In this document: piece after piece, positions 1-6,550 of the stretch
Layout of the letters: each line of letters starts with the position of its first letter
How positions within the stretch are numbered: position 1 is the stretch's first letter
Made by a program: the position numbers and the translations under genes
The notes under the pieces: model-generated
What the model was told of the DNA's origin: nothing
What the model saw: only the letters and a program-made list of their open reading frames with translations
Database searches by the model: none
Assembly (NCBI GenBank): GCA_031259905.1
Contig: JAIRKS010000068.1
Location: 1-12,399 of the forward strand
Reading direction: 5' to 3'
DNA length: 12,399 bases
From: Odoribacteraceae bacterium
GTDB lineage: Bacteria; Bacteroidota; Bacteroidia; Bacteroidales; Marinifilaceae

Positions 1-200
1 TCGCAATCGAAGACGACAAGATAATGACGATTCCCCTTGTGATTCCTGAAAAAAAGGTTTTTGCAATGTGTGCTATCCAGGTCTTTCCAGTACCTCTTGG
101 CGATCTCCACGGTAGGCGCTTCCGGGTGTTCGAGGTAATCGAACGGGATTCCCAGTGCATCCAGCGTCTTATAGACTATTTCTTGTCCGATCATGTTCAT
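1..200 (-). CDS. ProX/YbaK-type prolyl-tRNA editing protein, N-terminal part (runs off the left edge)
   Basis: The first 66 codons are visible. The protein begins MNMIGQEIVYKTLDALGIPF and continues through a YLEHPEAPTVEIAKRYWKD stretch and then STHCKNLFFRNHKGNRHYLV. This closely follows the trans-editing domain proteins (ProX/PrdX, YbaK fold) that hydrolyse mischarged Ala-tRNA(Pro) in the cytoplasm. The KNLFFRNHKG block is the characteristic core of that family. The start chosen is the ATG at 200-198, which overlaps the TGA stop of the radical SAM gene as ATGA, a classic translational-coupling arrangement; an ATG two codons later (194) is the alternative. The C-terminal two thirds lie outside the window, so full length and integrity cannot be judged. 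Family assignment is confident. The exact substrate (Ala- versus Cys-tRNA(Pro)) is inferred from similarity to Bacteroidetes proteins annotated as prolyl-tRNA synthetase-associated domain proteins. Confidence 0.88.
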   Translation of the reverse strand, partial: MNMIGQEIVYKTLDALGIPFDYLEHPEAPTVEIAKRYWKDLDSTHCKNLFFRNHKGNRHYLVVFDC

Positions 201-1189
201 TTATCTTCATAATACTTCCCTTGCCACGTTCCCCGTTCCTTCAATCGTCTCTCCAGCATCATCGCGAACTCGAAGTTTTTCACGCCCCACCGCGGTGCGA
301 TCAAGAGTTCCGCTGGCGTTTGGTTCACGAATCGCTCCAAGTACAGGTCGGGGCGGATATGTTCGACGATATCGACCACGAGATCGAGGTACTCGTCTAA
401 CGCGTGAAGAGGGAAATCTCCCGGTCGTGCCCGGTACTCTTCGGCCATCCGTGTCCCCTCGACGACCTGCAACTGGTGCAATTTCAGTAGATGCACGGGC
501 CACCGGCTCACTTGCACGGCGCCTTCCACCATCTCCCGTCGGCTTTCTCCCGGTAGGCCGAGTATCAGGTGCGCACCTGTGAAGATGCCCCGTCGTGCGC
601 TTTCCCGGCAAGCTATTTCCGCCTCGGCCACCCCGTGCCCGCGGTTGATGCGCGCCAAAACGTCGTCGCGTGTCGACTCGACCCCGAACTCAATGCACAC
701 GTACCGTTCGCGAGCCAGCGTACCGAGGTAATCCAGTGTCTCGCACGTCACCGTGTCAGGACGCGTTGCAATAACGATTCCTATCACGCGAGGGTGTGCC
801 AGTGCTTCCTCGTACCGTTCCCGGAGCACTTCCAGCGGGGCGTGTGTCCCGGAATAAGCTTGGAAATAAGCCAGGTATTTTTGCCCGCTATACTTTCGTT
901 CAAAGAAGCGTATTCCCTCCTCGATCTGTCGCGTGATCCCGCTCTCTCGCCGACAGTATTCCGGGACAAAAGCGTGATTATTACAAAAGGAGCATCCGCC
1001 CGTCCCTATTGTCCCGTCGCGGTTCGGGCACGAAAATCCCCCGTCGATGGAGAGTTTCTGCACTCTCTCGCCGAAGATTGCCCGAGAGAAAGCTGCATGA
1101 TCGCGATACCTTCGTTCGTTCGAACGTGTTGTTACATTTGATTTCACGTCCGCGAATGTAATATTAATTGTTTGGAATTTAACGCTCAC
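197..1189 (-). CDS. TIGR01212-family radical SAM protein (YhcC-like)
   Basis: This is a radical SAM enzyme of the YhcC/TIGR01212 group, related to the Elp3 radical SAM domain. Its molecular substrate is not established. The core starts FGERVQKLSIDGGFSCPNRD, with the [4Fe-4S] ligands at C54, C66 and C69 (C-x11-C-x2-C), the spacing typical of this group. Downstream are the IATRPD, CIEFGVEST and HLILGLPGE blocks that form the SAM-binding barrel. The C-terminus reads NQTPAELLIAPRWGVKNFE, as in the family. At 330 aa it is slightly long. The start is uncertain: the first codon is GTG (1189), and the first 25 or so residues (SVKFQTINITFADVK...) do not look like the family. Another GTG at 1147 would give about 316 aa. 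No ATG is in frame before the conserved core. It is directly coupled to proX downstream by a 4-nt overlap. Confidence 0.9.
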   Translation of the reverse strand: MSVKFQTINITFADVKSNVTTRSNERRYRDHAAFSRAIFGERVQKLSIDGGFSCPNRDGTIGTGGCSFCNNHAFVPEYCRRESGITRQIEEGIRFFERKYSGQKYLAYFQAYSGTHAPLEVLRERYEEALAHPRVIGIVIATRPDTVTCETLDYLGTLARERYVCIEFGVESTRDDVLARINRGHGVAEAEIACRESARRGIFTGAHLILGLPGESRREMVEGAVQVSRWPVHLLKLHQLQVVEGTRMAEEYRARPGDFPLHALDEYLDLVVDIVEHIRPDLYLERFVNQTPAELLIAPRWGVKNFEFAMMLERRLKERGTWQGKYYEDK

Positions 1190-1195
1190 TTTATG

Positions 1196-1226
1196 CTGAC
1201 GTGGATTTAAAAGATCCGCACGTCAG
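1196..1226. repeat. Imperfect inverted repeat (hairpin) upstream of the radical SAM gene
   Basis: CTGACGTGGAT at 1196-1206 can pair with ATCCGCACGTCAG at 1214-1226, with a 2-nt bulge and a 7-nt AT-rich loop. Its right arm is also the left copy of the 15-bp direct repeat that brackets the array. It lies 7 to 37 nt upstream of the GTG start of the radical SAM gene, so it would fall in that gene's leader or promoter region. No run of T follows, so it is not called a terminator. Confidence 0.6.
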
Positions 1227-1227
1227 G
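1213..1227 (+). repeat. Left copy of 15-bp flanking direct repeat
   Basis: GATCCGCACGTCAGG here matches GATCCGCACGTGAGG at 1623-1637 in 14 of 15 positions and in the same orientation. The pair brackets the array and its inverted ends, as a target-site duplication or recombination footprint would. That interpretation is inferred. Confidence 0.6.
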
Positions 1228-1308
1228 GCAAACGCGCCTTCATGTTGTCGGGTTTTTTCAGGAAATAACCGGTATCCGCCGCCACGCGATTGACTGTCGG
1301 CATTGCTT

Positions 1309-1602
1309 TGTCGGCGGCCGACATTGCTCTGTCGGCTGCCGACATTGCTCTGTCCACGCTGGACATTGCTCTGTCCACGGTGGACATTGCTCTGTCCACG
1401 GTGGACATTGCTTTGTCCAGCGTGGACATTGCTTTGTCCATCGTGGACATTGCTCTGTCCACCGTGGACATTGCTCTGTCCACGGTGGACATTGCTCTGT
1501 CCATCGTGGACATTGCTCTGTCCATCGTGGACATTGCTTTGTCCACCGTGGACATTGCTTTGTCCAGCGTGGACATTGCTCTGTCCACGGTGGACATTGT
1601 CA
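1309..1602 (+). repeat. Tandem array: 14 units of 21 bp, each a palindrome plus linker
   Basis: Every unit is TGTCCA-N3-TGGACA followed by a 6-nt linker TTGCTC or TTGCTT; the last unit's linker is TTGTCA. Units start at 1309, 1330, 1351 and so on, exactly every 21 bp, to 1582, and a truncated half unit lies just left at about 1295-1308. The N3 core varies (CGG, CGC, GCG, TCG, CCG, CTG). Units 1 and 2 carry TGTCGG-N3-CCGACA, so both arms changed together and pairing is kept. Twenty-one bp is two helical turns, placing all dyads on one DNA face; the array could equally form a row of short hairpins in RNA. The reading frames MSTVDRA (minus) and IALSTVD (plus) are open throughout but are judged incidental. 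Confidence 0.95.
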
Positions 1603-1619
1603 CGTCAAGGCGCGTTTGC
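1591..1619 (+). repeat. 29-bp element-end module, copy 1 (contains the nth stop codon)
   Basis: This module is identical, in reverse complement, to 12054-12082. On the minus strand it begins GCAAACGCGCCTTGACGTGA and ends CAATGTCCA. It closes the array and overlaps the last codons of nth, with the nth TGA at 1602-1600 lying inside it. Confidence 0.9.
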
Positions 1620-2265
1620 ACTGATCCGCACGTGAGGCGTGAAGACACCACGGGGAGATGCCGCACTCGCCGCATCGGGGAGAACGAGCCGTGCAGACGT
1701 AACGCCCGTGCAGGATCAACCAATGGTGCGCTATTGATAACAACTCCCGCGGGATATGTGCGACAAGTTGTCGCTCTACCTCCAGTGGTGTTGTCGCATT
1801 GCTCGTTAGCCCGATGCGATTCGCCACCCGGAAGACATGCGTGTCCACCGGCATGGCCGCCTCGCCAAACGCTACCGCTCGCATCACGTTGGCCGTCTTT
1901 CGGCCGACGCCGGGGAGTGATTGTAGTTGATCCATTTCCCGGGGTACCTCGCCGCCAAAGTCAGCGACAAGTTTCCGCGACAGGCCGGAGAGATGATGCG
2001 CCTTGCTGTTCGGGTAGGAGACCGACTTGATGTAGTCGAGGATCTTCTCCTCTCCGGCGAGTGCCATCGCCGCCGCGTCCGGGAAACGGGCCAGCAGGGG
2101 AGGTGTCACCTGATTCACGCGCTTGTCCGTGCACTGCGCCGATAAGACTACCGCCACGAGTAGTCCGAACGGCGTGTCGTAACGCAATTCGGATGCCGCC
2201 GCCGGCATGTTCTCCTTGAACCAAGCGATCACGCCCTCGTACCGTTTTTGTAATTCCATGTTCAT
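1600..2265 (-). CDS. nth: Endonuclease III (DNA glycosylase/AP lyase)
   Basis: Nth excises oxidised pyrimidines and cleaves the abasic site in base-excision repair. All family hallmarks are present in 221 aa: the helix-hairpin-helix LPGVGRKTANV at 118-128 with catalytic Lys123, the catalytic Asp141 in PVDTHVFRV, and the [4Fe-4S] ligands C191, C198, C201 and C207 (C-x6-C-x2-C-x5-C). The ATG at 2265 lies 3 nt after the copA stop, so the two genes are probably translationally coupled; a second ATG two codons on (MEL) is possible. The C-terminus is odd: after the cluster, the last residues (QCKRALT and stop) come from the end module of the repeat element, so the native tail has probably been replaced. 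The catalytic fold ends before this, so activity is expected to be kept. Confidence 0.95.
   Translation of the reverse strand: MNMELQKRYEGVIAWFKENMPAAASELRYDTPFGLLVAVVLSAQCTDKRVNQVTPPLLARFPDAAAMALAGEEKILDYIKSVSYPNSKAHHLSGLSRKLVADFGGEVPREMDQLQSLPGVGRKTANVMRAVAFGEAAMPVDTHVFRVANRIGLTSNATTPLEVERQLVAHIPRELLSIAHHWLILHGRYVCTARSPRCGECGISPWCLHASRADQCKRALT
1623..1637 (+). repeat. Right copy of 15-bp flanking direct repeat, inside the nth 3' end
   Basis: GATCCGCACGTGAGG is a 14/15 match to 1213-1227. It lies within the nth coding sequence, where its complement encodes part of the ASRAD residues near the C-terminus. Confidence 0.6.
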
Positions 2266-2268
2266 CGT

Positions 2269-4497
2269 TTATATTGCCTGCCACTTGAGGCGTAGCGAGT
2301 TTAATACTACAGAGAGGGAGCTAAACGTCATCGCTGCCGCTGCAATCGCCGGGTCGAGCAGGAGACCGTTCAACGGGTAAAGTACACCCGCCGCCACGGG
2401 GATAGCGATCACGTTATAGATGAAAGCCCAGAACAGGTTCTGTCGGATGGTGGTGAGCGTCTGGCGGGAGAGCGTGAAGGCCGTGTCCAGCGCGTGCAGG
2501 TCGGGCGTCAGGAGGGTCACGCCCGCCGTTTCGATAGCGACACCAGCGCCCTTTCCCATTGCGATCCCCACGTCCGCACGGGCCAACGCCCCGGCGTCGT
2601 TAACGCCATCGCCGACCATCGCCACGATGCGCCCCGGTTGCTGTAACTCACGAATGAAACGTTCCTTGCCGGGAGGTAAGACTCCAGCCGCGAAATGCTC
2701 GATCCCCAGGCGTCGTGCGACGGCGGCGGCGGCTCGTTCGTTATCGCCCGTCAGCAGGTACACGTTAAGTCCTCGCTTCTGCAGTCGCCGTACGACCGGC
2801 TCTGCACTCTCCCGGATCTCGTCCGCCACCGCGATCACGGCAAGCAACTGCCCTCCGGTCACGGGAAACGCCAAGGCGAAGAATAGCACCGTCTCTCCCC
2901 GTGCCTCGCTCGCTTCTCTCATCGCAAGAGCCTCACTTGGCAGCGCGATCCCCCGGTCGGCGAGTAGCCGCTCGTTGCCCACGACGTACTCCTCTCCCGC
3001 GACCGTTCCGGTGATGCCTCGTCCGGGAATCTCCTCGAAGCGCGTGATCTCTCCCCCGTGGACCATCCCCTTTCCCTCCAACGCTCGCGTGACGGCGTTC
3101 GCCAGCGGGTGCCCCGATTGTCGTTCGAGGGCCGAGAGGATCATCGCCCGCTCCTCGCCCGCCAACCACTCGATCGCCGTTACCACCGGTTGCCCCGTCG
3201 TGACCGTGCCGGTCTTGTCCAACACGATGGCGTCCACGCGACTCAATCGTTCCAGGCAGGACGCGTCCTTGAACAGGATATGCCGTAACGCCCCCTTCCC
3301 GATCCCTGCGACGATCGCCATTGGTGTGGCCAGCCCCAGCGCGCAGGGACAGGCGATCACCAGTACCGTGATCGACGATAGCAAGGCTAACGGGAATACC
3401 TCCGCACCTCCCGCGATGATCCACGTGACGAAGGTGAGTACGGAGACACACGCCACGATCGGAACGAAGATACTCGCCACGCGATCTGCCAGGCGTTGCA
3501 CCGGTACTTTGCTACCTTGTGCCTCCCGCGTCAGTCGGATGACTCGCGACAATAACGTGTCGTGCTCTTCCTTTTCCACCCTCAGGTGAAAGTTGCCCCG
3601 TCCGTTGAGGCTTCCCGCGTAGACAGTGTTGCCCTCGACCTTCTCGGCCGGCAATGGCTCGCCGGTGATCATGCTCTCGTCGACGAAGGAGTTGCCCCAT
3701 GTTACCGCACCGTCCGCCGGCACGCGGGCACCCGGCTTCACGACGAGCACGTCACCCGCGTGTACCTCTCTCGCCGGGATTTCTGTCTCCTCGCCGTCGG
3801 GAGCGATCCTGATGGCCGTCTGCGGCTGCATCTCGATCAGGTGCTTGATGGCCGACGCGGCGCCGGCACGCGCCCGCACTTCAAGGTATCGCCCCAGCAG
3901 GACGAGAGCGATCACTACCGCCGCCGCCTCGTGATAGAGGTGAGCACCGGTTGCGGCATGATGCAGGTACCCCGGCCATATCGTGAGGAAGAGGCTGGCA
4001 AGGAAAGCTATCCCTGCGCTCGTTGCCACGAGGACGTCCATGTCCGCTCGTCCGTGACGTAGTCGGAGCGCCGCTCGCGTGAAGATGCCGCGACCGGGGA
4101 CAAGGAACACCGGGAGCGTGAGAAGTATCATCATCCATCGTCCGGCTTCCCACCCGGGGAAGAACATCCCGATCACCAGCACGGGTGCGGCCAATAAAAT
4201 CGCCATCATCGCATTGCGCCGTGACCGTCGATATTCTCGTTGTTGCACTCGCTCTTCCTCTCCCGGCAACGCGTCGTCGAGCGCCGACAGGCTATACCCG
4301 GCGCTCTCTACCGCTTGCTTTAAGCCCATGACGGTCTCACTTCGCGGGTCAAACACGACGAGTGCCGTCGCGTCCGCGAAGTTCACCCGCACATCCAGCA
4401 CACCGGCACGCGCACGCAAGATGCGCTCGACAGTGACGGCACATCCCGCGCAGCCCATGCCGGTCACTTGAAAATGTTTCTTGATACGTCGTTCCAT
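2269..4497 (-). CDS. copA: Copper-exporting P1B-type ATPase
   Basis: This is an inner-membrane Cu+ efflux ATPase of 742 aa. Seen in order: one N-terminal heavy-metal-associated domain with GMGCAGC (C16, C19); a first set of membrane helices (about 97-200); the actuator loop with TGE at 278-280; the metal-binding CPC at 383-385; the phosphorylation site DKTGT with D427; HP at 463-464; the GDGVND hinge at 629-634; then YN (694-695) and MxxSS (723-727) in the last two helices. CPC, YN and MxxSS together mark the Cu+ (P1B-1) subgroup. After GVND the sequence is AGAL, with Gly where Pro or Gln is commonly found. The start is the ATG at 4497, preceded by AAGGAG and directly before the metal-binding domain; an in-frame ATG at 4581 would add 28 unconserved residues and is rejected. 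No copper regulator gene is visible nearby. Confidence 0.95.
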   Translation of the reverse strand: MERRIKKHFQVTGMGCAGCAVTVERILRARAGVLDVRVNFADATALVVFDPRSETVMGLKQAVESAGYSLSALDDALPGEEERVQQREYRRSRRNAMMAILLAAPVLVIGMFFPGWEAGRWMMILLTLPVFLVPGRGIFTRAALRLRHGRADMDVLVATSAGIAFLASLFLTIWPGYLHHAATGAHLYHEAAAVVIALVLLGRYLEVRARAGAASAIKHLIEMQPQTAIRIAPDGEETEIPAREVHAGDVLVVKPGARVPADGAVTWGNSFVDESMITGEPLPAEKVEGNTVYAGSLNGRGNFHLRVEKEEHDTLLSRVIRLTREAQGSKVPVQRLADRVASIFVPIVACVSVLTFVTWIIAGGAEVFPLALLSSITVLVIACPCALGLATPMAIVAGIGKGALRHILFKDASCLERLSRVDAIVLDKTGTVTTGQPVVTAIEWLAGEERAMILSALERQSGHPLANAVTRALEGKGMVHGGEITRFEEIPGRGITGTVAGEEYVVGNERLLADRGIALPSEALAMREASEARGETVLFFALAFPVTGGQLLAVIAVADEIRESAEPVVRRLQKRGLNVYLLTGDNERAAAAVARRLGIEHFAAGVLPPGKERFIRELQQPGRIVAMVGDGVNDAGALARADVGIAMGKGAGVAIETAGVTLLTPDLHALDTAFTLSRQTLTTIRQNLFWAFIYNVIAIPVAAGVLYPLNGLLLDPAIAAAAMTFSSLSVVLNSLRLKWQAI

Positions 4498-4503
4498 GTT
4501 CTC
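4498..4503 (-). promoter_or_regulatory. Shine-Dalgarno region deciding the copA start
   Basis: Reading the minus strand, AACAAGGAGAAC immediately precedes the ATG at 4497. The AAGGAG core is very close to the ATG (three bases between). Such a clear SD is uncommon in Bacteroidetes and favours this ATG over the upstream one at 4581. Confidence 0.6.
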
Positions 4504-4545
4504 CTTGTTAATACGTTCGTTCGATCCGGGTTGCGCTCGCGCGAC

Positions 4546-4592
4546 AAACCGTCGCATCGGTGTGAAAACTTCTCGCCGCACGGCGACGGTTT
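4546..4592. repeat. 10-bp perfect inverted repeat in the dxs-copA gap
   Basis: AAACCGTCGC at 4546-4555 and GCGACGGTTT at 4583-4592 are exact reverse complements separated by 27 nt. The pair sits in the 177-nt non-coding gap (4498-4674), 49-95 nt upstream of the copA start and 83-129 nt downstream of the dxs stop. It could be a leader structure or operator for copA, or a processing or termination structure for dxs. No run of T follows either arm, so an intrinsic terminator is not supported. Confidence 0.6.
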
Positions 4593-4674
4593 CTCGTGCC
4601 GGCGAGGCCTTTTCGTGTTTTATCCACTCGTGATTTCACCGGCTCGCCACTCCTTGATAAAGTAGGATACCGGT

Positions 4675-6549
4675 TTACAAGTCTCGCAACCGGTGATAGA
4701 TAGATTCAGCGTCCAGTCCACACTCGTGCAGCAATTGACTGCGCGTGCCGTGCTCCACGAAGCGATCGGGAATCCCGAGGCGAACGACCCGGGCGGTGTA
4801 CCCGTGATCGACAGCAAACTCGGCGACGGCACTCCCCAGTCCACCGATGATCGTGCCCTCCTCGACAGTGACGACGACGCGGAAATGCCGGAAGATGTCG
4901 TGTAATAACTCTTCGTCGAGCGGCTTCAGGAAGCGCGCGTCATAAAGGGCGACGCTTCCAGGGGGGCATTCCTTGAGGGCTTTCATGGCCTCGTTGCCGA
5001 TCGTGCCGATGGACAAGACGGCGATTCCCTCACCCTCGACGAGAAGTCGTCCTTTTCCTACCTCAAGTTCGGCGAACGGGGTTTTCCACTTGGCCGTCGT
5101 GCCGTTCCCTCTTGGGTAACGTATCGAGAAAGGGCCTTTGCCGGGGAGCTGTGCGGTGTACATCATGTTCTGCAACTCGCTCTCGTCAAGGGGGGCGGCC
5201 ACGGTCATGTTTGGCACGTTGCGGAGGTAAGCGAGGTCGAATACACCGTGATGCGTGGCCCCGTCCGCTCCCGTGAGGCCGCCGCGATCAAGACAGAAGA
5301 CAACCTGGAGGCGTTGCAGGGCGACGTCGTGAATGACCTGGTCGTAGGCCCTCTGCATGAACGAGGAGTAGATATTGCAGAACGGGATGTAGCCGCTCGC
5401 GGCCAGGCCGGCGGAGAAGGTGACGGCGTGTTGCTCGGCGATACCGACATCGAAACAACGGTCGGGCATCTCCCGCATCATGATGTTCATAGAGCAGCCG
5501 GTGGGCATGGCCGGCGTGATCCCGACGATCCGGGGGTTGGCACGCGCCAGGTCGAGGAGCGTGTGCCCGAAGACATCCTGGTAGCGTGGGGGGGTATTTG
5601 AGCGAGGGGTAGTGATGATCTCGCCGGTATCCTTGTTGAACTTGCCCGGCGCGTGCCAGGCGGTCTGGTCGATTTCGGCCTGCTTGAAGCCGCGCCCCTT
5701 GACGGTAAGGCAGTGCAGGAGCTTCGGCCCCTTGATTGCCTTCAGGTCGCGGAGAACCTTGACGAGATGGTTCACGTCGTGTCCGTCAACGGGTCCAAAA
5801 TATCTTAGTCCGAGAGCCTCGAAGAGATTACCTTGTTTCATCACGAGCGATTTGACGCTGTTATCTATCTTTTGGATGAAGGCGCGTGCGCCGGGACTGA
5901 TCTTGTTGACCTTCCCGAGGAGATGCCAGACATCTTCCTTGATCTTGTTGTAAGTCCTGGAGGTAGCGATATCGAGGAGATACTCGTTCATCCCGCCGAC
6001 GTTCGGGTCGATGGCCATGTTGTTATCGTTAAGGATGACCAGCAGGTTAGCATTGTTGATTCCGGCGTTATTCAACCCCTCGAAGGCGAGGCCGCCGGTC
6101 ATGGCCCCGTCCCCGATGACGGCGACGGAGAGTCGTTCGTTCTCGTTGTTCATCTTGGCAGCGACGGCCATGCCGAGGGCGGCGGAGATAGAAGTAGAGG
6201 AGTGTCCGGTGCCGAAGGAGTCGTACTCGCTCTCGTCGCGTCGTGGGAATCCGCTGATGCCCTTGTACTGGCGGTTGGTGTGGAAGGCATCCCTTCTTCC
6301 GGTGAGGATTTTGTGGGCGTAGGCCTGGTGGCCGACATCCCAGACGAGGTTGTCGCGGGGAGTGTCGAAGACGTAATGCAACGCGACGGTCAACTCGACA
6401 ACGCCGAGGGCTGCCCCGAAATGGCCGGGATGCTCGGCGCACTCGTCGATGATCTTGTCGCGCAACTCCTCGCAGAGGCGCGGCAATTCTTTCTCCGGTA
6501 ACCGCTTCAGATCGTCCGGGGAGTCGATCTTTTCTAACAGGGATTCCAT
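4675..6549 (-). CDS. dxs: 1-deoxy-D-xylulose-5-phosphate synthase
   Basis: Dxs condenses pyruvate and glyceraldehyde-3-phosphate using thiamine diphosphate (TPP), the entry step of the MEP isoprenoid pathway. The 624-aa protein is full length. Seen: the GHF motif with H43; WDVGHQAYAHKILTGRR at about 70-86; GTGHSSTSIS at 113-122; the TPP/Mg motif GDGAMTGG (147-153) followed by GLNNAG; NDNNMAID at 174-181; HCLTVKGRGF; the transketolase-like pyrimidine domain with the catalytic Glu in VGIAEQHAVTF; and a C-terminal transketolase domain ending RLGIPDRFVEHGTR. The ATG at 6549 follows the pyrH stop by one nucleotide (TAA-C-ATG) and has no SD of its own, so translation is probably coupled to pyrH. 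Confidence 0.97.
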   Translation of the reverse strand: MESLLEKIDSPDDLKRLPEKELPRLCEELRDKIIDECAEHPGHFGAALGVVELTVALHYVFDTPRDNLVWDVGHQAYAHKILTGRRDAFHTNRQYKGISGFPRRDESEYDSFGTGHSSTSISAALGMAVAAKMNNENERLSVAVIGDGAMTGGLAFEGLNNAGINNANLLVILNDNNMAIDPNVGGMNEYLLDIATSRTYNKIKEDVWHLLGKVNKISPGARAFIQKIDNSVKSLVMKQGNLFEALGLRYFGPVDGHDVNHLVKVLRDLKAIKGPKLLHCLTVKGRGFKQAEIDQTAWHAPGKFNKDTGEIITTPRSNTPPRYQDVFGHTLLDLARANPRIVGITPAMPTGCSMNIMMREMPDRCFDVGIAEQHAVTFSAGLAASGYIPFCNIYSSFMQRAYDQVIHDVALQRLQVVFCLDRGGLTGADGATHHGVFDLAYLRNVPNMTVAAPLDESELQNMMYTAQLPGKGPFSIRYPRGNGTTAKWKTPFAELEVGKGRLLVEGEGIAVLSIGTIGNEAMKALKECPPGSVALYDARFLKPLDEELLHDIFRHFRVVVTVEEGTIIGGLGSAVAEFAVDHGYTARVVRLGIPDRFVEHGTRSQLLHECGLDAESIYHRLRDL

Positions 6550-6550
6550 G

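Larger units (their letters stand above)
1190..1599. other. 410-nt gene-free interval between nth and the radical SAM gene, filled by a repeat element
   Basis: No convincing gene lies here. From left to right it holds an imperfect hairpin (1196-1226), a 17-nt segment shared with 12050-12066 (1224-1240), about 68 nt of sequence in which I recognise nothing (1241-1308), and a 14-unit palindromic tandem array (1309-1602) that runs into the 3' end of nth. Open frames exist on both strands only because the 21-nt unit is a multiple of three and lacks stop codons. Confidence 0.85.
1228..1622 (+). mobile_element. Candidate non-coding repeat element with inverted ends and a 21-bp palindromic array
   Basis: The segment between the two 15-bp direct repeats is 395 bp. 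It begins with GCAAACGCGCCTT (1228-1240) and ends with the reverse complement AAGGCGCGTTTGC (1607-1619), so it has 13-bp inverted ends. Its body is the 14-unit array. It encodes no transposase and no plausible protein, so if it moves it must be mobilised in trans. An identical copy of its right end (29 bp) occurs at 12054-12082. The mobile-element reading is an inference from ends, flanks and a second partial copy. A locally expanded intergenic repeat (REP/MITE-like) is the alternative. Confidence 0.45.

Noticed and set aside
1117..1126. Palindrome CGTTCGAACG as an operator for the radical SAM gene.
   Set aside because: It lies inside the open frame, is short, and has no second copy or promoter next to it.
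1309..1602. CRISPR array.
   Set aside because: The units are contiguous 21-mers with a conserved 6-nt linker. There are no unique 30-nt spacers and no cas genes in the window.
1223..2030. Long open frames through the 21-bp array (minus 1223-1723, plus 1290-2030 and 1303-1635) that would encode heptad-repeat proteins such as MSTVDRA or ALSTVDI.
   Set aside because: The frames are open because the unit is 21 nt and stop-free. They extend only as antisense of nth, have no support for a start, and the paired arm changes favour a nucleic-acid role.
4498..4581. 28-residue N-terminal extension of CopA.
   Set aside because: The AAGGAG before the ATG at 4497 and the immediate start of the metal-binding domain favour the shorter form.
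4620..4844. Minus-strand frame ending CETCKPVSYFIKEW, which at first looked like a small Cys-pair domain after dxs.
   Set aside because: Most of it is an out-of-frame reading of the dxs 3' end, and the short unique tail has no promoter, start or known family.
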